Shown here piece by piece: positions 34,659 through 43,804 of a DNA stretch of 64,000 nt. Position 1 is the stretch's first letter, and every line of letters starts with the position of its first letter. The stretch comes from Fundidesulfovibrio terrae (GTDB lineage: Bacteria > Desulfobacterota > Desulfovibrionia > Desulfovibrionales > Desulfovibrionaceae). The DNA lies in contig NZ_JAKZFS010000001.1 of assembly GCF_022808915.1 (NCBI RefSeq), positions 1 through 64,000 on the forward strand. The letters run 5' to 3'. The position numbers and the translations under genes are program-made. The notes under the pieces were generated by a model, which was given only the letters and a program-made list of their open reading frames with translations, was not told where the DNA came from and did not search any database.

Positions 34659-35477
34659 ATGGAAATTGTCGAATCCTCCCGCAAGCGGTTGTTCATCGGG
34701 CTCATCACCGCCACGTCGCTGGTGGTCTGCGCCGTCTTGGCCCTTCTCTGGATCGTGCCCACCATCGGGCTCGACCACATCCACCCCTGGGCCCCGGCCA
34801 TCTGGGGAGGCGTGGTTGCCGCAATCATCCTCCTGGTGGCCTGGGCCAGCCTGGGGCTCATCCTCTCCGTAGCCGCCGGGCGGACCCTCCCGCTCTCCAG
34901 GCGCTCGCGCGGGCTGACCATCAAGCTGTTCCTGCCGCTCATGATCATCTTCGCCAGGCTGTTCGGCATCTCCAAGGAGCGGGTGCGCAACTCCTTCATC
35001 AAGGTCAACAACGAGCTGGTGCTGGGCCAGGGCAAAAACTACCGTCCCCACGAGATACTGCTGCTTCTGCCCCACTGCCTGCAGTCGAGCACCTGCGCCG
35101 TGCGCCTCACATACGACATCAACAACTGCAAGCGCTGCGGCCTGTGCCCCGTGGCCGGACTGCTGGCCCTGTCCGAAGCCTACGGCGTGCACATGGCCAT
35201 CGCCACCGGCGGCACCATCGCCCGGCGCATCGTCGTGCAGAAGCGGCCCAAGCTCATCCTGGCCGTGGCCTGCGAGCGCGACCTGTCCAGCGGCATCCAG
35301 GACACCTACCCCCTGCCGGTGTTCGGCATCCTGAACGACCGCCCCAAGGGCCCCTGCCTGGATACCCTGGTGCCCCTGGACCAGCTTGAGCACGCCTTGC
35401 GCCATTTCCTGCAGACCCAGGCCAAGCCCGTCCTCTTTCTGCCCAGGTTGAACGCCCCGGCTTCGGCCACCAAATGA
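34659..35477 (+). CDS. DUF116 membrane protein
   Basis: The protein has 272 residues from ATG 34659. Two transmembrane helices (about 10-32 and 40-65) are followed by a cytosolic domain with a cysteine motif (HCLQSSTCAVRLTYDINNC then KRCGLCPV) typical of DUF116. The Cys set suggests an iron-sulfur or metal site. DUF116 genes commonly sit between fmt and rsmB in Desulfovibrionales, as here, where it overlaps rsmB by four bases. The role is unknown. Confidence 0.85.
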   Translation: MEIVESSRKRLFIGLITATSLVVCAVLALLWIVPTIGLDHIHPWAPAIWGGVVAAIILLVAWASLGLILSVAAGRTLPLSRRSRGLTIKLFLPLMIIFARLFGISKERVRNSFIKVNNELVLGQGKNYRPHEILLLLPHCLQSSTCAVRLTYDINNCKRCGLCPVAGLLALSEAYGVHMAIATGGTIARRIVVQKRPKLILAVACERDLSSGIQDTYPLPVFGILNDRPKGPCLDTLVPLDQLEHALRHFLQTQAKPVLFLPRLNAPASATK

Positions 35478-36790
35478 CCAAAACGCAGTTCCCCATTCCG
35501 CCGTCGCGCGCCGCAGCGCTCACGGCCATCGAGCAGGCGCTTCCCTCGAGCGGCAAGCCAGGCCAGGACCTCCAGGCCGCCCTGGACAACACCCTGCGCC
35601 AGGTCGAGGACCCGCGCGACCGGGGGCTGGCCACCGAGCTGGCCTACGGCTACTTGCGCCTCAAGGGCCGCATGGACTTCCTGGTGCGCACGCAACTGTC
35701 GCGCCCGGAAGGCACGCAGCCGCTCATCGTGCGCATCCTGGGCATCGCCGCCTACGAGCTGGTGCACCTGGGCTCCATTCCTCCCCACGCCACCCTTTCC
35801 TGGGCCGTGGACGCCGTGAAGGCCCGCTTCGGCCAATCCCAGGGCAACCTGGCCAACGCCGTGCTCCGGCGCATCCAGGATCTGGGGGCGGACGCGGCCG
35901 ATCGCCCGTTTTACTCCGCCCACAGCCGCTCCCATCTGGGAGAAGCCGCCGCGTGGTATTCCTGTCCCGGCTGGCTTGCCGACCTCTGGCGGCGCGACTA
36001 CGGCGTGGAAGAGGCTGTCGGGCTCATGCAGGCCCAGCTTTTTGCGCCCCTGACAGGGCTCAGGATCAATTTCACGAAGGTGGGCGCGGCCGAGTTGTTC
36101 GAGGAGCTTTCCGCGCGCCCAGGTCGCCTCTGGAGCGCTTCCCCCTGGGTGGGCTTCGACACCGCCGCCGCTGGCCCTGCCCTGCCCGAGGTAAGACGCC
36201 TGGAGCAGGAGGGACTCGTCAGCCGCCAGTCCCCTGCCGTGGGCGACATCCTGCACCGCCTGAGCAGCCCGAGCTGGCCGGACCCGGTCTGGGACGCCTG
36301 CTGCGGCCGGGGCGGCAAGACCCTGGCCCTGCTGGAGCAGGGGCGCACGCACGTCTTTTCCTCAGACCCCAACAGAAAGCGCCTGCGCGGCCTGGGCCCT
36401 GAAGCCCTGCGCCTGGGCCTCGAAACGCCCCTGACCTTCCTGGCGGACGCCGCCAACCCGCCGCTTCGCGCGACCGAGGGGACCATCCTGGTGGACGCCC
36501 CCTGCTCCGGCCTTGGCGTGCTCTCGCGCAGACCCGACGCCAAGTGGAAGCGCACCCGCGCAGACGTGGACAACCTGGCCCGCATCCAGGCTGGGATTCT
36601 CACCGCCTGCGCCCGGGCGCTCAAGCCCGGCGGCCGCCTCGTGTACATGACCTGCACAATGACCAGGCAGGAAAACGACCGCCAAGCCGAGTTGATCGAT
36701 TCCCTGGGGCTTTCCTGCGTGGCGCTGGCCGAGCCGGTGAACGGCCCGGCACTGCGGGAATTCTTCTGGGGCGGGGTGTGGAAGAAATAA
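35474..36790 (+). CDS. rsmB: 16S rRNA m5C967 methyltransferase
   Basis: The protein has 438 residues. The N-terminal NusB-like helical domain (about 15-150) is followed by the Rossmann methyltransferase with motif I (VWDACCGRGGKT), motif IV DAPCSGLGVLSRRPD and the catalytic TC in YMTCTMTRQEND. It methylates C967 of 16S rRNA. The translation-gene run that begins at hisS ends here. Confidence 0.93.
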   Translation: MTKTQFPIPPSRAAALTAIEQALPSSGKPGQDLQAALDNTLRQVEDPRDRGLATELAYGYLRLKGRMDFLVRTQLSRPEGTQPLIVRILGIAAYELVHLGSIPPHATLSWAVDAVKARFGQSQGNLANAVLRRIQDLGADAADRPFYSAHSRSHLGEAAAWYSCPGWLADLWRRDYGVEEAVGLMQAQLFAPLTGLRINFTKVGAAELFEELSARPGRLWSASPWVGFDTAAAGPALPEVRRLEQEGLVSRQSPAVGDILHRLSSPSWPDPVWDACCGRGGKTLALLEQGRTHVFSSDPNRKRLRGLGPEALRLGLETPLTFLADAANPPLRATEGTILVDAPCSGLGVLSRRPDAKWKRTRADVDNLARIQAGILTACARALKPGGRLVYMTCTMTRQENDRQAELIDSLGLSCVALAEPVNGPALREFFWGGVWKK

Positions 36791-36820
36791 TTCGTAATAC
36801 GATTCGATGACGAACCGTAT

Positions 36821-37213
36821 TCAGTTTCCGGCGTAACCACGCAAGTCCTTGACGCGGTCCTCGGTCATCAACGCTTCCTGATTGATGCGGGTGTACTGGG
36901 CCAGGCCCTGGTCGCCCACGGTCTTGGCGGCCAGGCGCCCTTCCGCCTCGCGCCAGCGCATCCAGGCTTCCTGGGCTTTCCTGGCCGCATCAGCGAAATC
37001 CTTGTCCTCGGAATCGAGCAACTCTCCGTAGAGCGTGGCCATCTCCCGCTCCGCGGCGCGCAGGCGCAGGGTGGCGCACTCGGTCATTTCCTGGACGTCC
37101 TTGGGCCGCTCGCAGTTCTGGGCCGCGCCAGGGGCGGCTGCGCATGCCAGCCACAGGGCCGTGGCCACGGCGCAGGCGATGCTTCTCGCCGTGCCTTCAC
37201 GAAATACGTCCAT
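36821..37213 (-). CDS. LprI-like (DUF1311) periplasmic protein
   Basis: The protein has 130 residues with a signal peptide ending near AAPGAAQNC. The DUF1311/LprI pattern follows: DVQEMTECATLRLRAAEREMATLYGELL and AQEAWMRWREAE, with two Cys that could form a disulfide. Members inhibit lysozyme or are uncharacterised. It is the last gene of the minus-strand run headed by parA/parB. Confidence 0.8.
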   Translation of the reverse strand: MDVFREGTARSIACAVATALWLACAAAPGAAQNCERPKDVQEMTECATLRLRAAEREMATLYGELLDSEDKDFADAARKAQEAWMRWREAEGRLAAKTVGDQGLAQYTRINQEALMTEDRVKDLRGYAGN

Positions 37214-37249
37214 GAACTGTGACGACCTCCCTCTTCAAAACCGCGTGCG

Positions 37250-37480
37250 TCAGTCGCCGATGTCGTCAACCACCGGGCGCGCGCCCGAATCGCGGTACAT
37301 CTTCAGATGGTCCAGGTGGTCCTTGTTGTCGGCCAGCTCCATGTACTTGCGCACGAACTGGTCGAGGTTGGCGGCCGGAATGACGAACTCCCCCTCGGTT
37401 CCCCTGCGGACGTAGGGAAAATGTTCCTTGAGCAGGGCCGCATCGGTGATGGCGTCCCCGAGCAATCTGCAACCGGTCAT
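37250..37480 (-). CDS. Small hypothetical protein
   Basis: The protein has 76 residues, acidic and soluble (AALLKEHFPYVRRGTEGEFVIPAAN). It overlaps the end of the DUF1992 gene by four bases, which supports co-translation. No family is recognised. Confidence 0.65.
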   Translation of the reverse strand: MTGCRLLGDAITDAALLKEHFPYVRRGTEGEFVIPAANLDQFVRKYMELADNKDHLDHLKMYRDSGARPVVDDIGD

Positions 37481-37848
37481 GTGCCCTCCTTGGTTCTTAC
37501 GCTCACGCGCTCCACGACCTTGCCGTAATACTCGCTGCCCGTGTCGATTGCCAGGCCGCGCGCCCGGGCCTCCATGACCTGCAGCTTGAGCATCCTGCGG
37601 TGCGTGCCGCGTTCTTCCGGGCTCGAGCGCAGCATGGCGTCCAGTGAACAGACATCCCGGGCCTTCGTCCCTTCGTCCAGGTAGCCGCCGTTCTTCAGAA
37701 GCTTGTAGGCCATCTTGAGCTCGTCCGGCACATTGGCGTCCTCGTCCAGGTTCAGGGGGCGTCCCTTGCCGGGCAGGTCGTCGAAATCGCCGCGCTCCAT
37801 GGCTTCCCGGATGCGTTGCTCGGCCACGATCTGGATGGCGGCGATCAT
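37477..37848 (-). CDS. DnaJ-homologue-associated DUF1992 protein
   Basis: The protein has 123 residues. The pattern AEQRIREAMERGDFDDLPGKGRPL is diagnostic of DUF1992 (YhdN-like, sometimes attached to DnaJ domains). It overlaps the lipoprotein gene by four bases. A chaperone-linked role is known only by association. Confidence 0.88.
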   Translation of the reverse strand: MIAAIQIVAEQRIREAMERGDFDDLPGKGRPLNLDEDANVPDELKMAYKLLKNGGYLDEGTKARDVCSLDAMLRSSPEERGTHRRMLKLQVMEARARGLAIDTGSEYYGKVVERVSVRTKEGT

Positions 37849-38459
37849 TTCGCCGCCCCCCCGGCTAAAGCCCCGGACCGGACCTCCGACAGCCACGCCC
37901 CGGCCTGGGTTCCCATGGACGAAAGCGCCTGGGCCGCCGCGTCCGCGATGGCCTGGGCCTCGAAGGCCCTCACCGGGACACTGGCCGTGAACTGGCTCGA
38001 AGCGAGCAGCTTGGCCCCCTCCCCGTCCCAGAGCTGGCAGCTCCCGGCAGCGTTCAGCACCAGGGGGTTCTCCTGGAGCTCGAACACCGTCATGGTGCCC
38101 GTGAGGGTCGCGCCGCCCTCGGTGGTGGAACGCACCGGCCAGGCCGCGGCCAGGCCCGGAGCGCAGTCCACGCCGCGCACCACGGCCTGCTCGAAGAGTT
38201 TCGCAGGGGAGGCTTCCCAGTACCAGCGCAGGCTGGGCGAGGACACCCTCCCCCGGGCCACCATGACCGCCTGCCTGTCGATTGATTCCGCGGCCTTGAA
38301 CGTGCGCACCGCCACCACGAGCCGCCCCTGGGACGGGCCGGACTGCTGCGCGCAGGGCTCCGCCCCGCTCACGCGCAGGTACTGCTCCACGGGGCCGCCC
38401 TTGCCGATGCACCCGCCGAGCAGGGCCAAACCCAAAACGACGGTAACGGATTTCCTCAC
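37845..38459 (-). CDS. ABC-type transport auxiliary lipoprotein (PqiC/YrbC-like)
   Basis: The protein has 204 residues; the GTG at 38459 overlaps the MlaD stop (GTGA). A lipobox LLGGC puts the lipidated Cys at 17. The mature part (EQYLRVSG; RLVVAVRTFKAAESIDRQAVMVA) resembles the ABC_trans_aux lipoproteins that accompany MCE-type lipid transporters. It probably forms the outer-membrane side of the Mla system encoded directly upstream. Confidence 0.85.
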   Translation of the reverse strand: MRKSVTVVLGLALLGGCIGKGGPVEQYLRVSGAEPCAQQSGPSQGRLVVAVRTFKAAESIDRQAVMVARGRVSSPSLRWYWEASPAKLFEQAVVRGVDCAPGLAAAWPVRSTTEGGATLTGTMTVFELQENPLVLNAAGSCQLWDGEGAKLLASSQFTASVPVRAFEAQAIADAAAQALSSMGTQAGAWLSEVRSGALAGGAAK

Positions 38460-39367
38460 GGCTTGCGCTCCTTGGGCTGGCTTATGATTTCCCACGGCCG
38501 CTCGCGCAGCTTGGCCGACAACGCCTTCACGTCCGCGCTGACCCGCTCCACGTTGTCCAGGATGTCCTCCAGCCGGGCCTGGTCTTGGCGCACGGCTTTG
38601 TGCACCGTGTCCGTGAGCCCGCCCACCTGCTTCACCTCGCCCCGGATGTCCGCGAGGGTTTTCTCCAGCTCGCGCTTGACGCCGTCCACGGCCTTGTCCA
38701 CGGCCGCCAGTGACTTGGAGGCGCTTGCCGCCACGTCCTTGCCGCTTGCGGCCAGCTGTCCGAAATCCTGCCTGAACCGGGCCGCCGTGGCGCGCAGCTC
38801 GTCGACCATGCCCGGGGCCTTGGCCAGCAGCTCGGCTATGCGCTCGGAATTCTCGCTGGAGAGGATTTGCTCCAGGTGCTCGGCCACGCGCTCCAGGTGG
38901 GGGCGCAGCTCGGAAAGTATCTCCCCGGCCATGCCCGCCAGTTGGGACATGTCCACGGTCTCCACGGCCGGTATGAAGCTGCCGGGGTTCATGGGCTCGC
39001 CCAGGGCTCCTTGCGGCTCCAGGAAGACGTAGTAGTCGCCGACCAGCCCCTTCTGGGCGATGCGGGCCACCACGCCCTGGCGCATTTCGATATGCTCGGT
39101 GAGCCCGATGATCACCCGGATCATGCGTGGGTCTTCCGCGTCCACGCCGATGGCCAGGATGCGCCCGACGTCCAGGCCGCCGTACTTGACGGGCCGCCCG
39201 GCGGACAAGTCCTTCACGTTCTTGAAGCGGATGTAATAGACGGAGAGCTCCTCCCAGAACCGGTACCCCCCCAGCACCACCACGAACGTGCCCAGGATGG
39301 CCAGGCACAGGGCGATGGCCAGGCTGGCCTTGATGGTCTCCTTGACGTGCTCTTTTTGAGAATACAC
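38456..39367 (-). CDS. mlaD: MlaD-type MCE-domain lipid transport protein
   Basis: The protein has 303 residues from GTG 39367, chosen because AAGGCGG precedes it and it clears the mlaF stop by 22 bases. One N-terminal transmembrane helix (about 12-32) is followed by the MCE domain (YIRFKNVKDLSAGRPVKYGG) and a long coiled coil with methyl-carrier-like spacing (about 140-290). It should form the periplasmic hexamer that passes phospholipid between membranes. The gene order mlaE-F-D-lipoprotein supports this. Confidence 0.92.
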   Translation of the reverse strand: MYSQKEHVKETIKASLAIALCLAILGTFVVVLGGYRFWEELSVYYIRFKNVKDLSAGRPVKYGGLDVGRILAIGVDAEDPRMIRVIIGLTEHIEMRQGVVARIAQKGLVGDYYVFLEPQGALGEPMNPGSFIPAVETVDMSQLAGMAGEILSELRPHLERVAEHLEQILSSENSERIAELLAKAPGMVDELRATAARFRQDFGQLAASGKDVAASASKSLAAVDKAVDGVKRELEKTLADIRGEVKQVGGLTDTVHKAVRQDQARLEDILDNVERVSADVKALSAKLRERPWEIISQPKERKP

Positions 39368-39389
39368 TGCGTCCGCCTTGCCGTTTGCG

Positions 39390-40190
39390 TTATGTACTGC
39401 GCTCGCCGCCGCCCTGCCCGTTGCCGCGCGTGGGCCGCCGGTCCAGGAACTGCCGCAGAAAGGGGTCTTCGTTGTTTCGCAGCGCATCCGGAACACCCTG
39501 GAAAACCGGAATCCCCTTATTGAGCACTACCACATGATCGGCGATTGTGAAAACGCTTTGCAGGTCGTGGGAAACCACCACGATGGTCATGCCGAAGGCA
39601 TCCTTGAGGTCCAGGATCATCTGGTCCAGGTCCGCCGCGGTGATGGGGTCGAGCCCGGAAGTGGGCTCGTCACACAGCAGGATGCGCGGGTCCAGGGCCA
39701 GCGCCCGGGCCAGGCCGGCCCGCTTGCGCATGCCGCCTGAGAGCTGGCTCGGGAAGAAATCTGCAAAATCGCCCAGGCCCACCAGGGAGAGCTTGATGCC
39801 CACCATGGTCTCTATGGTCTCCTCGTCCAGGGAGGTGTGTTCCCGGATGGGCAGGGCGATGTTCTCGGCCAGGGGTAAGGAACCGAGCAGCGCCCCGTCC
39901 TGGAAGAGCACACCCATGCGCTTTCGTATCTCGCGCATTTCCGGTTCCGAAAGGCCGTAAAGGTCGGAATCCTCCAGCCAGACATGGCCCGCCGTCGGCT
40001 GGAGCAGGCCCAGGATGGTCTTGAGCAGGGTGGACTTCCCCCCTCCGGAACCACCCAGAATTACTGATATTTTACCGCCTGGCAAGACGGCGGTTACGTC
40101 CTGGAGCACGGTCAGGTCGCCGTATCCCACCTGGATGTCCTCCAGCCGGATGTCCGGGGCGGCGTGGGTATGTGTCCAGTCGAGGCTCAT
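39390..40190 (-). CDS. mlaF: Mla-type ABC transporter ATP-binding protein
   Basis: The protein has 266 residues with Walker A GGSGGGKST, Q-loop, signature LSGGMRKRAGLARALA and Walker B ILLCDEPTSGLDP. GGMRKR is typical of MlaF. It powers the MlaE permease, from which it is separated by one base. Confidence 0.95.
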   Translation of the reverse strand: MSLDWTHTHAAPDIRLEDIQVGYGDLTVLQDVTAVLPGGKISVILGGSGGGKSTLLKTILGLLQPTAGHVWLEDSDLYGLSEPEMREIRKRMGVLFQDGALLGSLPLAENIALPIREHTSLDEETIETMVGIKLSLVGLGDFADFFPSQLSGGMRKRAGLARALALDPRILLCDEPTSGLDPITAADLDQMILDLKDAFGMTIVVVSHDLQSVFTIADHVVVLNKGIPVFQGVPDALRNNEDPFLRQFLDRRPTRGNGQGGGERST

Positions 40191-40191
40191 G

Positions 40192-40941
40192 TCAGCGGGA
40201 GATGAAGCTCAGTGCGGTGAAGAAGAGGTCCAGCAGCACGATGAGGAAGATGGACTGCACCACCGACCGGGTGGTGCGCCGCCCCACGTCCAGGGCTCCC
40301 TCGCGCGCCAGGTATCCTTGCCAGCAGCCGATCAGGGTGATGGCCAGCCCGAAGGCCAGGCTTTTCACCAGCCCGGAGGTCATGATGCGCAGGGTGATGA
40401 AGTTGGCGGTCTGCTCGTAGTAGCCCTTGGCCGACAGGCCGAGCACCGTGACCGAAAAGATTCCCCCGGCAAGCACGCCCGTGAAGTCGGCCCACAGGGC
40501 CAAAAGCGGCGACATGACCGCCATGGCCACGCATTTGGGCCAGACGAGGTAGCGCACCGAATCGAGCCCCATGACCTCTAGGGCGTCGATCTCCTCCGAA
40601 ATCTTCATGGTGGCGATCTCTGCCGTGAATGCCGCGCCCGCCCGTCCGGACAGAATGAGCGCCGTGAGCAGCGGCCCGAGTTCCGCCACGATGCTGATGC
40701 CCACAAGATTGGCCACGTAGGAGAGCGCCCCGACCTTTTCCAGCTGCTGGGCCGCCTGCAAGGCCAGGATGATGCCGGTGCAGGCGGCGATGGTGCTGAC
40801 GATGGGCAGAGAATCGGCGCCGACCCAGGCGAAATGCCGCCAGGTCTGCCAGCTCATGTAGGGTTTTCCGGTGAATGGCCGGCGCAGGCAGCCCAGGAGC
40901 CGGTTGACGAGCCAGATGAATTGTTGGGATTCGCTGGCCAT
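40192..40941 (-). CDS. mlaE: Mla-type ABC transporter permease
   Basis: The protein has 249 residues and about five hydrophobic segments. The MlaE family pattern is clear: GRAGAAFTAEIATMKISEEIDALEVMG, and RYLVWPKCVAMAVMSPLL. It forms the inner-membrane part of the lipid transporter with MlaF. Confidence 0.95.
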   Translation of the reverse strand: MASESQQFIWLVNRLLGCLRRPFTGKPYMSWQTWRHFAWVGADSLPIVSTIAACTGIILALQAAQQLEKVGALSYVANLVGISIVAELGPLLTALILSGRAGAAFTAEIATMKISEEIDALEVMGLDSVRYLVWPKCVAMAVMSPLLALWADFTGVLAGGIFSVTVLGLSAKGYYEQTANFITLRIMTSGLVKSLAFGLAITLIGCWQGYLAREGALDVGRRTTRSVVQSIFLIVLLDLFFTALSFISR

Positions 40942-40950
40942 CGTCCACCC

Positions 40951-41271
40951 CTAGAGCCCGAAAAGTTCCCCGATCTGCGTGAGTGTGAAGAGCTTGTTCA
41001 CTTGGCTGGACACCCCGACCACCCGGATACCCCGATTCTGGGACTTGAGGTGTTTCCGGATCTCAATGAGCACCGCCAGCCCGGAGCTGTCGATGTAATT
41101 CAGCGAGGAAAGATCCAACAGGAGGTCCCCCTGGAACGTCTGGGCGAAATCCTTGATCCAGGTGCGCACATCCAGAGAGTTCGAGAAATCAACCTCTCCC
41201 TCGATGGTGGCTGTCCCGCTGGCCTGGTTCCCAGTGGCTTTCCAGACCGTGGTCCGCTCATCCGACGACAT
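40951..41271 (-). CDS. STAS-domain protein (MlaB-like)
   Basis: The protein has 106 residues and a STAS fold (GTATIEGEVDFSNSLDVRTW; LLLDLSSLNYIDSSGLAVLIEI). The SSG is as in anti-sigma-factor antagonists and MlaB. The place nine bases before mlaE indicates the Mla accessory subunit that binds MlaF, rather than a sigma-regulatory partner. Confidence 0.85.
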   Translation of the reverse strand: MSSDERTTVWKATGNQASGTATIEGEVDFSNSLDVRTWIKDFAQTFQGDLLLDLSSLNYIDSSGLAVLIEIRKHLKSQNRGIRVVGVSSQVNKLFTLTQIGELFGL

Positions 41272-41280
41272 GGGCGCTCC

Positions 41281-42312
41281 TCATTCGATGTCCAGCCACG
41301 TTTCCACCCTGGGCGGCTCCACGCTGCGGATGGCCTCGCGCAACGCCTCCGGCGAGGCCACTGCGGCCCCAACCTGCCCGACCACGATTCCTGCCGCGTA
41401 GTTGGCCAGCACGCTGGCCCGGGGCAGATCGTACCCTGCCCCCAACGCCATGGCCAGCACGGCCATGACCGTATCCCCGGCGCCGGTGACGTCGTAGACG
41501 TTGCGTGCCACGGTGGGCACGTGCAGCACCCTGCCCGGACGCTCGAAGACGGCCATGCCCTCGGCTCCCAGGGTGATGCACAGCTGGCGGCAGCGCAACC
41601 GCTTGAAGATCGCGAGACCGGCCTTGATGACCCCGTCGCGCCCGGACGCCTTGACCCCAGCCAGTTCCCCGGCCTCCTTGGCATTGGGTGTGAGCAGGTC
41701 GGCATGGGCGTAGAGGGAGGCGTTGACCGTCTTGGGGTCCACCAGGATCAGCGGGGCCTTGCCGCCCTCGGCCTCCAGACCGCGCAGGGTGTCCATGAGT
41801 TTGGCGCACACCACGCCCTTGCCGTAATCGGACACCACCACCACGCCGTGACGCCGGGCCACGGACCTGAGCAGCCCGTCAAGGGCGTCCAGGCTCCCTC
41901 CTTCCAGCTCGCGCGACTCCTCGCGGTCCACCCTGAGCATTTGCTGGTTTCGGGCGATGATGCGGGTCTTGATGGTGGTCATGCGGCGCTTTTCCACCAC
42001 CAGGTGTCCCGGCAGGCCCTCCTTGGACAGGAGCTCCTGCAGGACCGACCCCGGATCGTCCGCGCCGATCACGCTCACCAGCTCAGGCTTGCCGCCAAGC
42101 GCGGCGATGTTCCGGGCCACGTTGCCCGCCCCGCCCAGAAGGTGCTTTTCACTGGCCACGCGCACCACCGGAATGGGGGCTTCCGGCGAGATGCGCTCGG
42201 CGTCGCCCGCCAGGTAGTGGTCGAGCATGACGTCGCCCACCACCAGCACCGGCACCCCGGCCAGGCGCTCCACGGCGTCGGCGAAATTCCGGCCCGGGGG
42301 ATCGCTAGGCAT
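41281..42312 (-). CDS. rfaE1: D-glycero-beta-D-manno-heptose-7-phosphate kinase
   Basis: The protein has 343 residues of the PfkB/ribokinase family: VVGDVMLDHYLAGDAERISPEAP near the N-terminus, GGAGNVARNIAALG and the C-terminal DVTGAGDTVMAVLA anion hole with catalytic Asp. The first motif is characteristic of HldE/RfaE domain I. It phosphorylates heptose 7-phosphate for LPS inner-core synthesis. The cytidylyltransferase domain is absent, so RfaE2 must be encoded elsewhere. It overlaps parB by eight bases. Confidence 0.93.
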   Translation of the reverse strand: MPSDPPGRNFADAVERLAGVPVLVVGDVMLDHYLAGDAERISPEAPIPVVRVASEKHLLGGAGNVARNIAALGGKPELVSVIGADDPGSVLQELLSKEGLPGHLVVEKRRMTTIKTRIIARNQQMLRVDREESRELEGGSLDALDGLLRSVARRHGVVVVSDYGKGVVCAKLMDTLRGLEAEGGKAPLILVDPKTVNASLYAHADLLTPNAKEAGELAGVKASGRDGVIKAGLAIFKRLRCRQLCITLGAEGMAVFERPGRVLHVPTVARNVYDVTGAGDTVMAVLAMALGAGYDLPRASVLANYAAGIVVGQVGAAVASPEALREAIRSVEPPRVETWLDIE

Positions 42313-43210
42313 CGCCTACGCCCCACTCCGCCAGCAGCGCCCGAAGCTCCTCCTGGGAGCCGTAGGAGAAGGTGATCTTGCCCCGGCCGCCGTCGCCGCC
42401 GATCTTCACGTTGGCCCTGAAACGATCCCGCAACCTGGAGGCCAGATCGACGAGTTCCTGGGACGGCTGGGGGCGCTTGCGCTTGCCCTCGGCCGGCCTG
42501 GGGGCCGGCAGCGCCCCTTGCGGAGGCAGTTCCCCGTGCTCCTTCCAGTGAGCGGCCAGGTCTTCGGCTTCGCGAACCGACAGCCCTCCTGCGGTGACGC
42601 GCTTCCACAGCTCGGCCTGCACCCCGGGATCTGTGACGGACAGAAGGGCCCGGGCGTGCCCGGCGGTGATGTCGTCCTTGAAAAGGCTTTCCTGGATGTC
42701 TTGCGGAAGCTGGAGCAGGCGCAGGCTGTTGGCCACGGAGGAGCGGCTCTTGCCCACCTTCTGGGCCAGAGCTTCCTGGCTCATGCCGAAGGCGCCCTGA
42801 AGCTGGTCCAGGCCCTTGGCCTCTTCCAGGGCGTTCAGGTTCTCGCGCTGCAGGTTCTCGATCAGGGCCAGGGCCAGGCTCTGCTCGTCCGTGACTTCCC
42901 TGACGATGGCCGGGATGGTGTCCTTTCCGGCGAGCTTGCTGGCCCGCAGGCGGCGTTCACCGGCCACCAGCTCGTAGCCGCGCTTGCCCGAGGAATCCGG
43001 GCGCACCAGAATGGGCTGCAGCACGCCTTGCTCCTTGATGGAGCTGGCCAGATCCTCAAGGGCCTGGGGGTCGAACTCGAGCCTGGGCTGCCTGGGGTTC
43101 GGCCTGACCTCGTCGAGTTGCACCAGAACCACTTCCGGGTGCTCGCTCCCCACGGACATTCCCTTGAGCAGCACATCCAGCCCGCGGCCCAATCCTTTCG
43201 CTCCCGCCAT
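42305..43210 (-). CDS. parB: Chromosome partitioning protein ParB
   Basis: The protein has 301 residues from ATG 43210. GLGRGLDVLL is the ParA-interacting N-terminus. The CTP-binding ParB motif VAGERRLRASKLAG and ENLQRENLNALEEA precede the HTH (SQEALAQKVGKSRSSVANSLRLL). A basic linker and dimerisation domain end it. It should load at the parS site at 44601-44616. The divergent zinc-ribbon gene lies between parA and parB, which is less usual. Confidence 0.96.
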   Translation of the reverse strand: MAGAKGLGRGLDVLLKGMSVGSEHPEVVLVQLDEVRPNPRQPRLEFDPQALEDLASSIKEQGVLQPILVRPDSSGKRGYELVAGERRLRASKLAGKDTIPAIVREVTDEQSLALALIENLQRENLNALEEAKGLDQLQGAFGMSQEALAQKVGKSRSSVANSLRLLQLPQDIQESLFKDDITAGHARALLSVTDPGVQAELWKRVTAGGLSVREAEDLAAHWKEHGELPPQGALPAPRPAEGKRKRPQPSQELVDLASRLRDRFRANVKIGGDGGRGKITFSYGSQEELRALLAEWGVGDA

Positions 43211-43335
43211 TACGACCCCCTTCTCCGTACTCGGCGCACGGCTTGACTTCACTTGCGAACTCCTTACCTTGAACTGCGCGGCTCACGCAACCGCTACCTC
43301 CGCACGGAGGAATCCCTAGTTACCGGAGGATGAAC

Positions 43336-43755
43336 GTGCCTGTCACCAAAGTTCACTTTCAACCCGTCTACGATCAAGGCAAAAACCTGCTCGGCGTGTT
43401 CTTGAGCCCCGAGTTGTGGGCCAAGGCTCAGGCCGAGATTTCCCCGGCCATCGACAAAGCCCTGGAGGAACTGGACCCTTCCACGGTGAAGATTCCGCCC
43501 GAGCCCATGAAGGACTGGGAGCTTCTGGCCCAATACTGGGACTTCCAGTACGAACTTCCCGTGGACGTGTCCTGCGAACATTGCGGCAGCTCCACCCAGG
43601 ACTGGCAGAAGGACGAGCCCCGAAAATTCCGCCTGCGCACCGCCACACTGGGCGGACTGGCCAATTTCGAGTGCCAGAAATGCCGCTCACGCATCATCAA
43701 GAAGCACTTCAAGAACAAAGTCGACGTGGAGTGCCGCCCCTACGTCGAAAAATAA
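43336..43755 (+). CDS. Conserved hypothetical zinc-ribbon protein
   Basis: The start is taken as GTG 43336, seven bases after GGAGG; an ATG at 43330 touches the ribosome site. The protein has 139 residues: an N-terminal region (VTKVHFQPVYDQGKNLLGVFLS) and a C-terminal CEHCG...CQKC pair of CxxC knuckles that can bind zinc. It lies on the plus strand between parB and parA, which are both on the minus strand. The role is unknown, though its place inside the par locus is notable. Confidence 0.8.
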   Translation: MPVTKVHFQPVYDQGKNLLGVFLSPELWAKAQAEISPAIDKALEELDPSTVKIPPEPMKDWELLAQYWDFQYELPVDVSCEHCGSSTQDWQKDEPRKFRLRTATLGGLANFECQKCRSRIIKKHFKNKVDVECRPYVEK

Positions 43756-43756
43756 A

Positions 43757-43782
43757 GGGCAGGAGCCTCGCGGCTCCTGCCC
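43757..43782. terminator. Bidirectional terminator between zinc-ribbon gene and parA
   Basis: GGGCAGGAGCC-TCGC-GGCTCCTGCCC is a perfect 11-bp stem with a four-base loop, two bases after the zinc-ribbon gene stop and 22 bases after the parA stop. The genes converge, so it can serve both. Confidence 0.8.
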
Positions 43783-43804
43783 CTCTTCCCGCCTGTAGGC
43801 CGCG

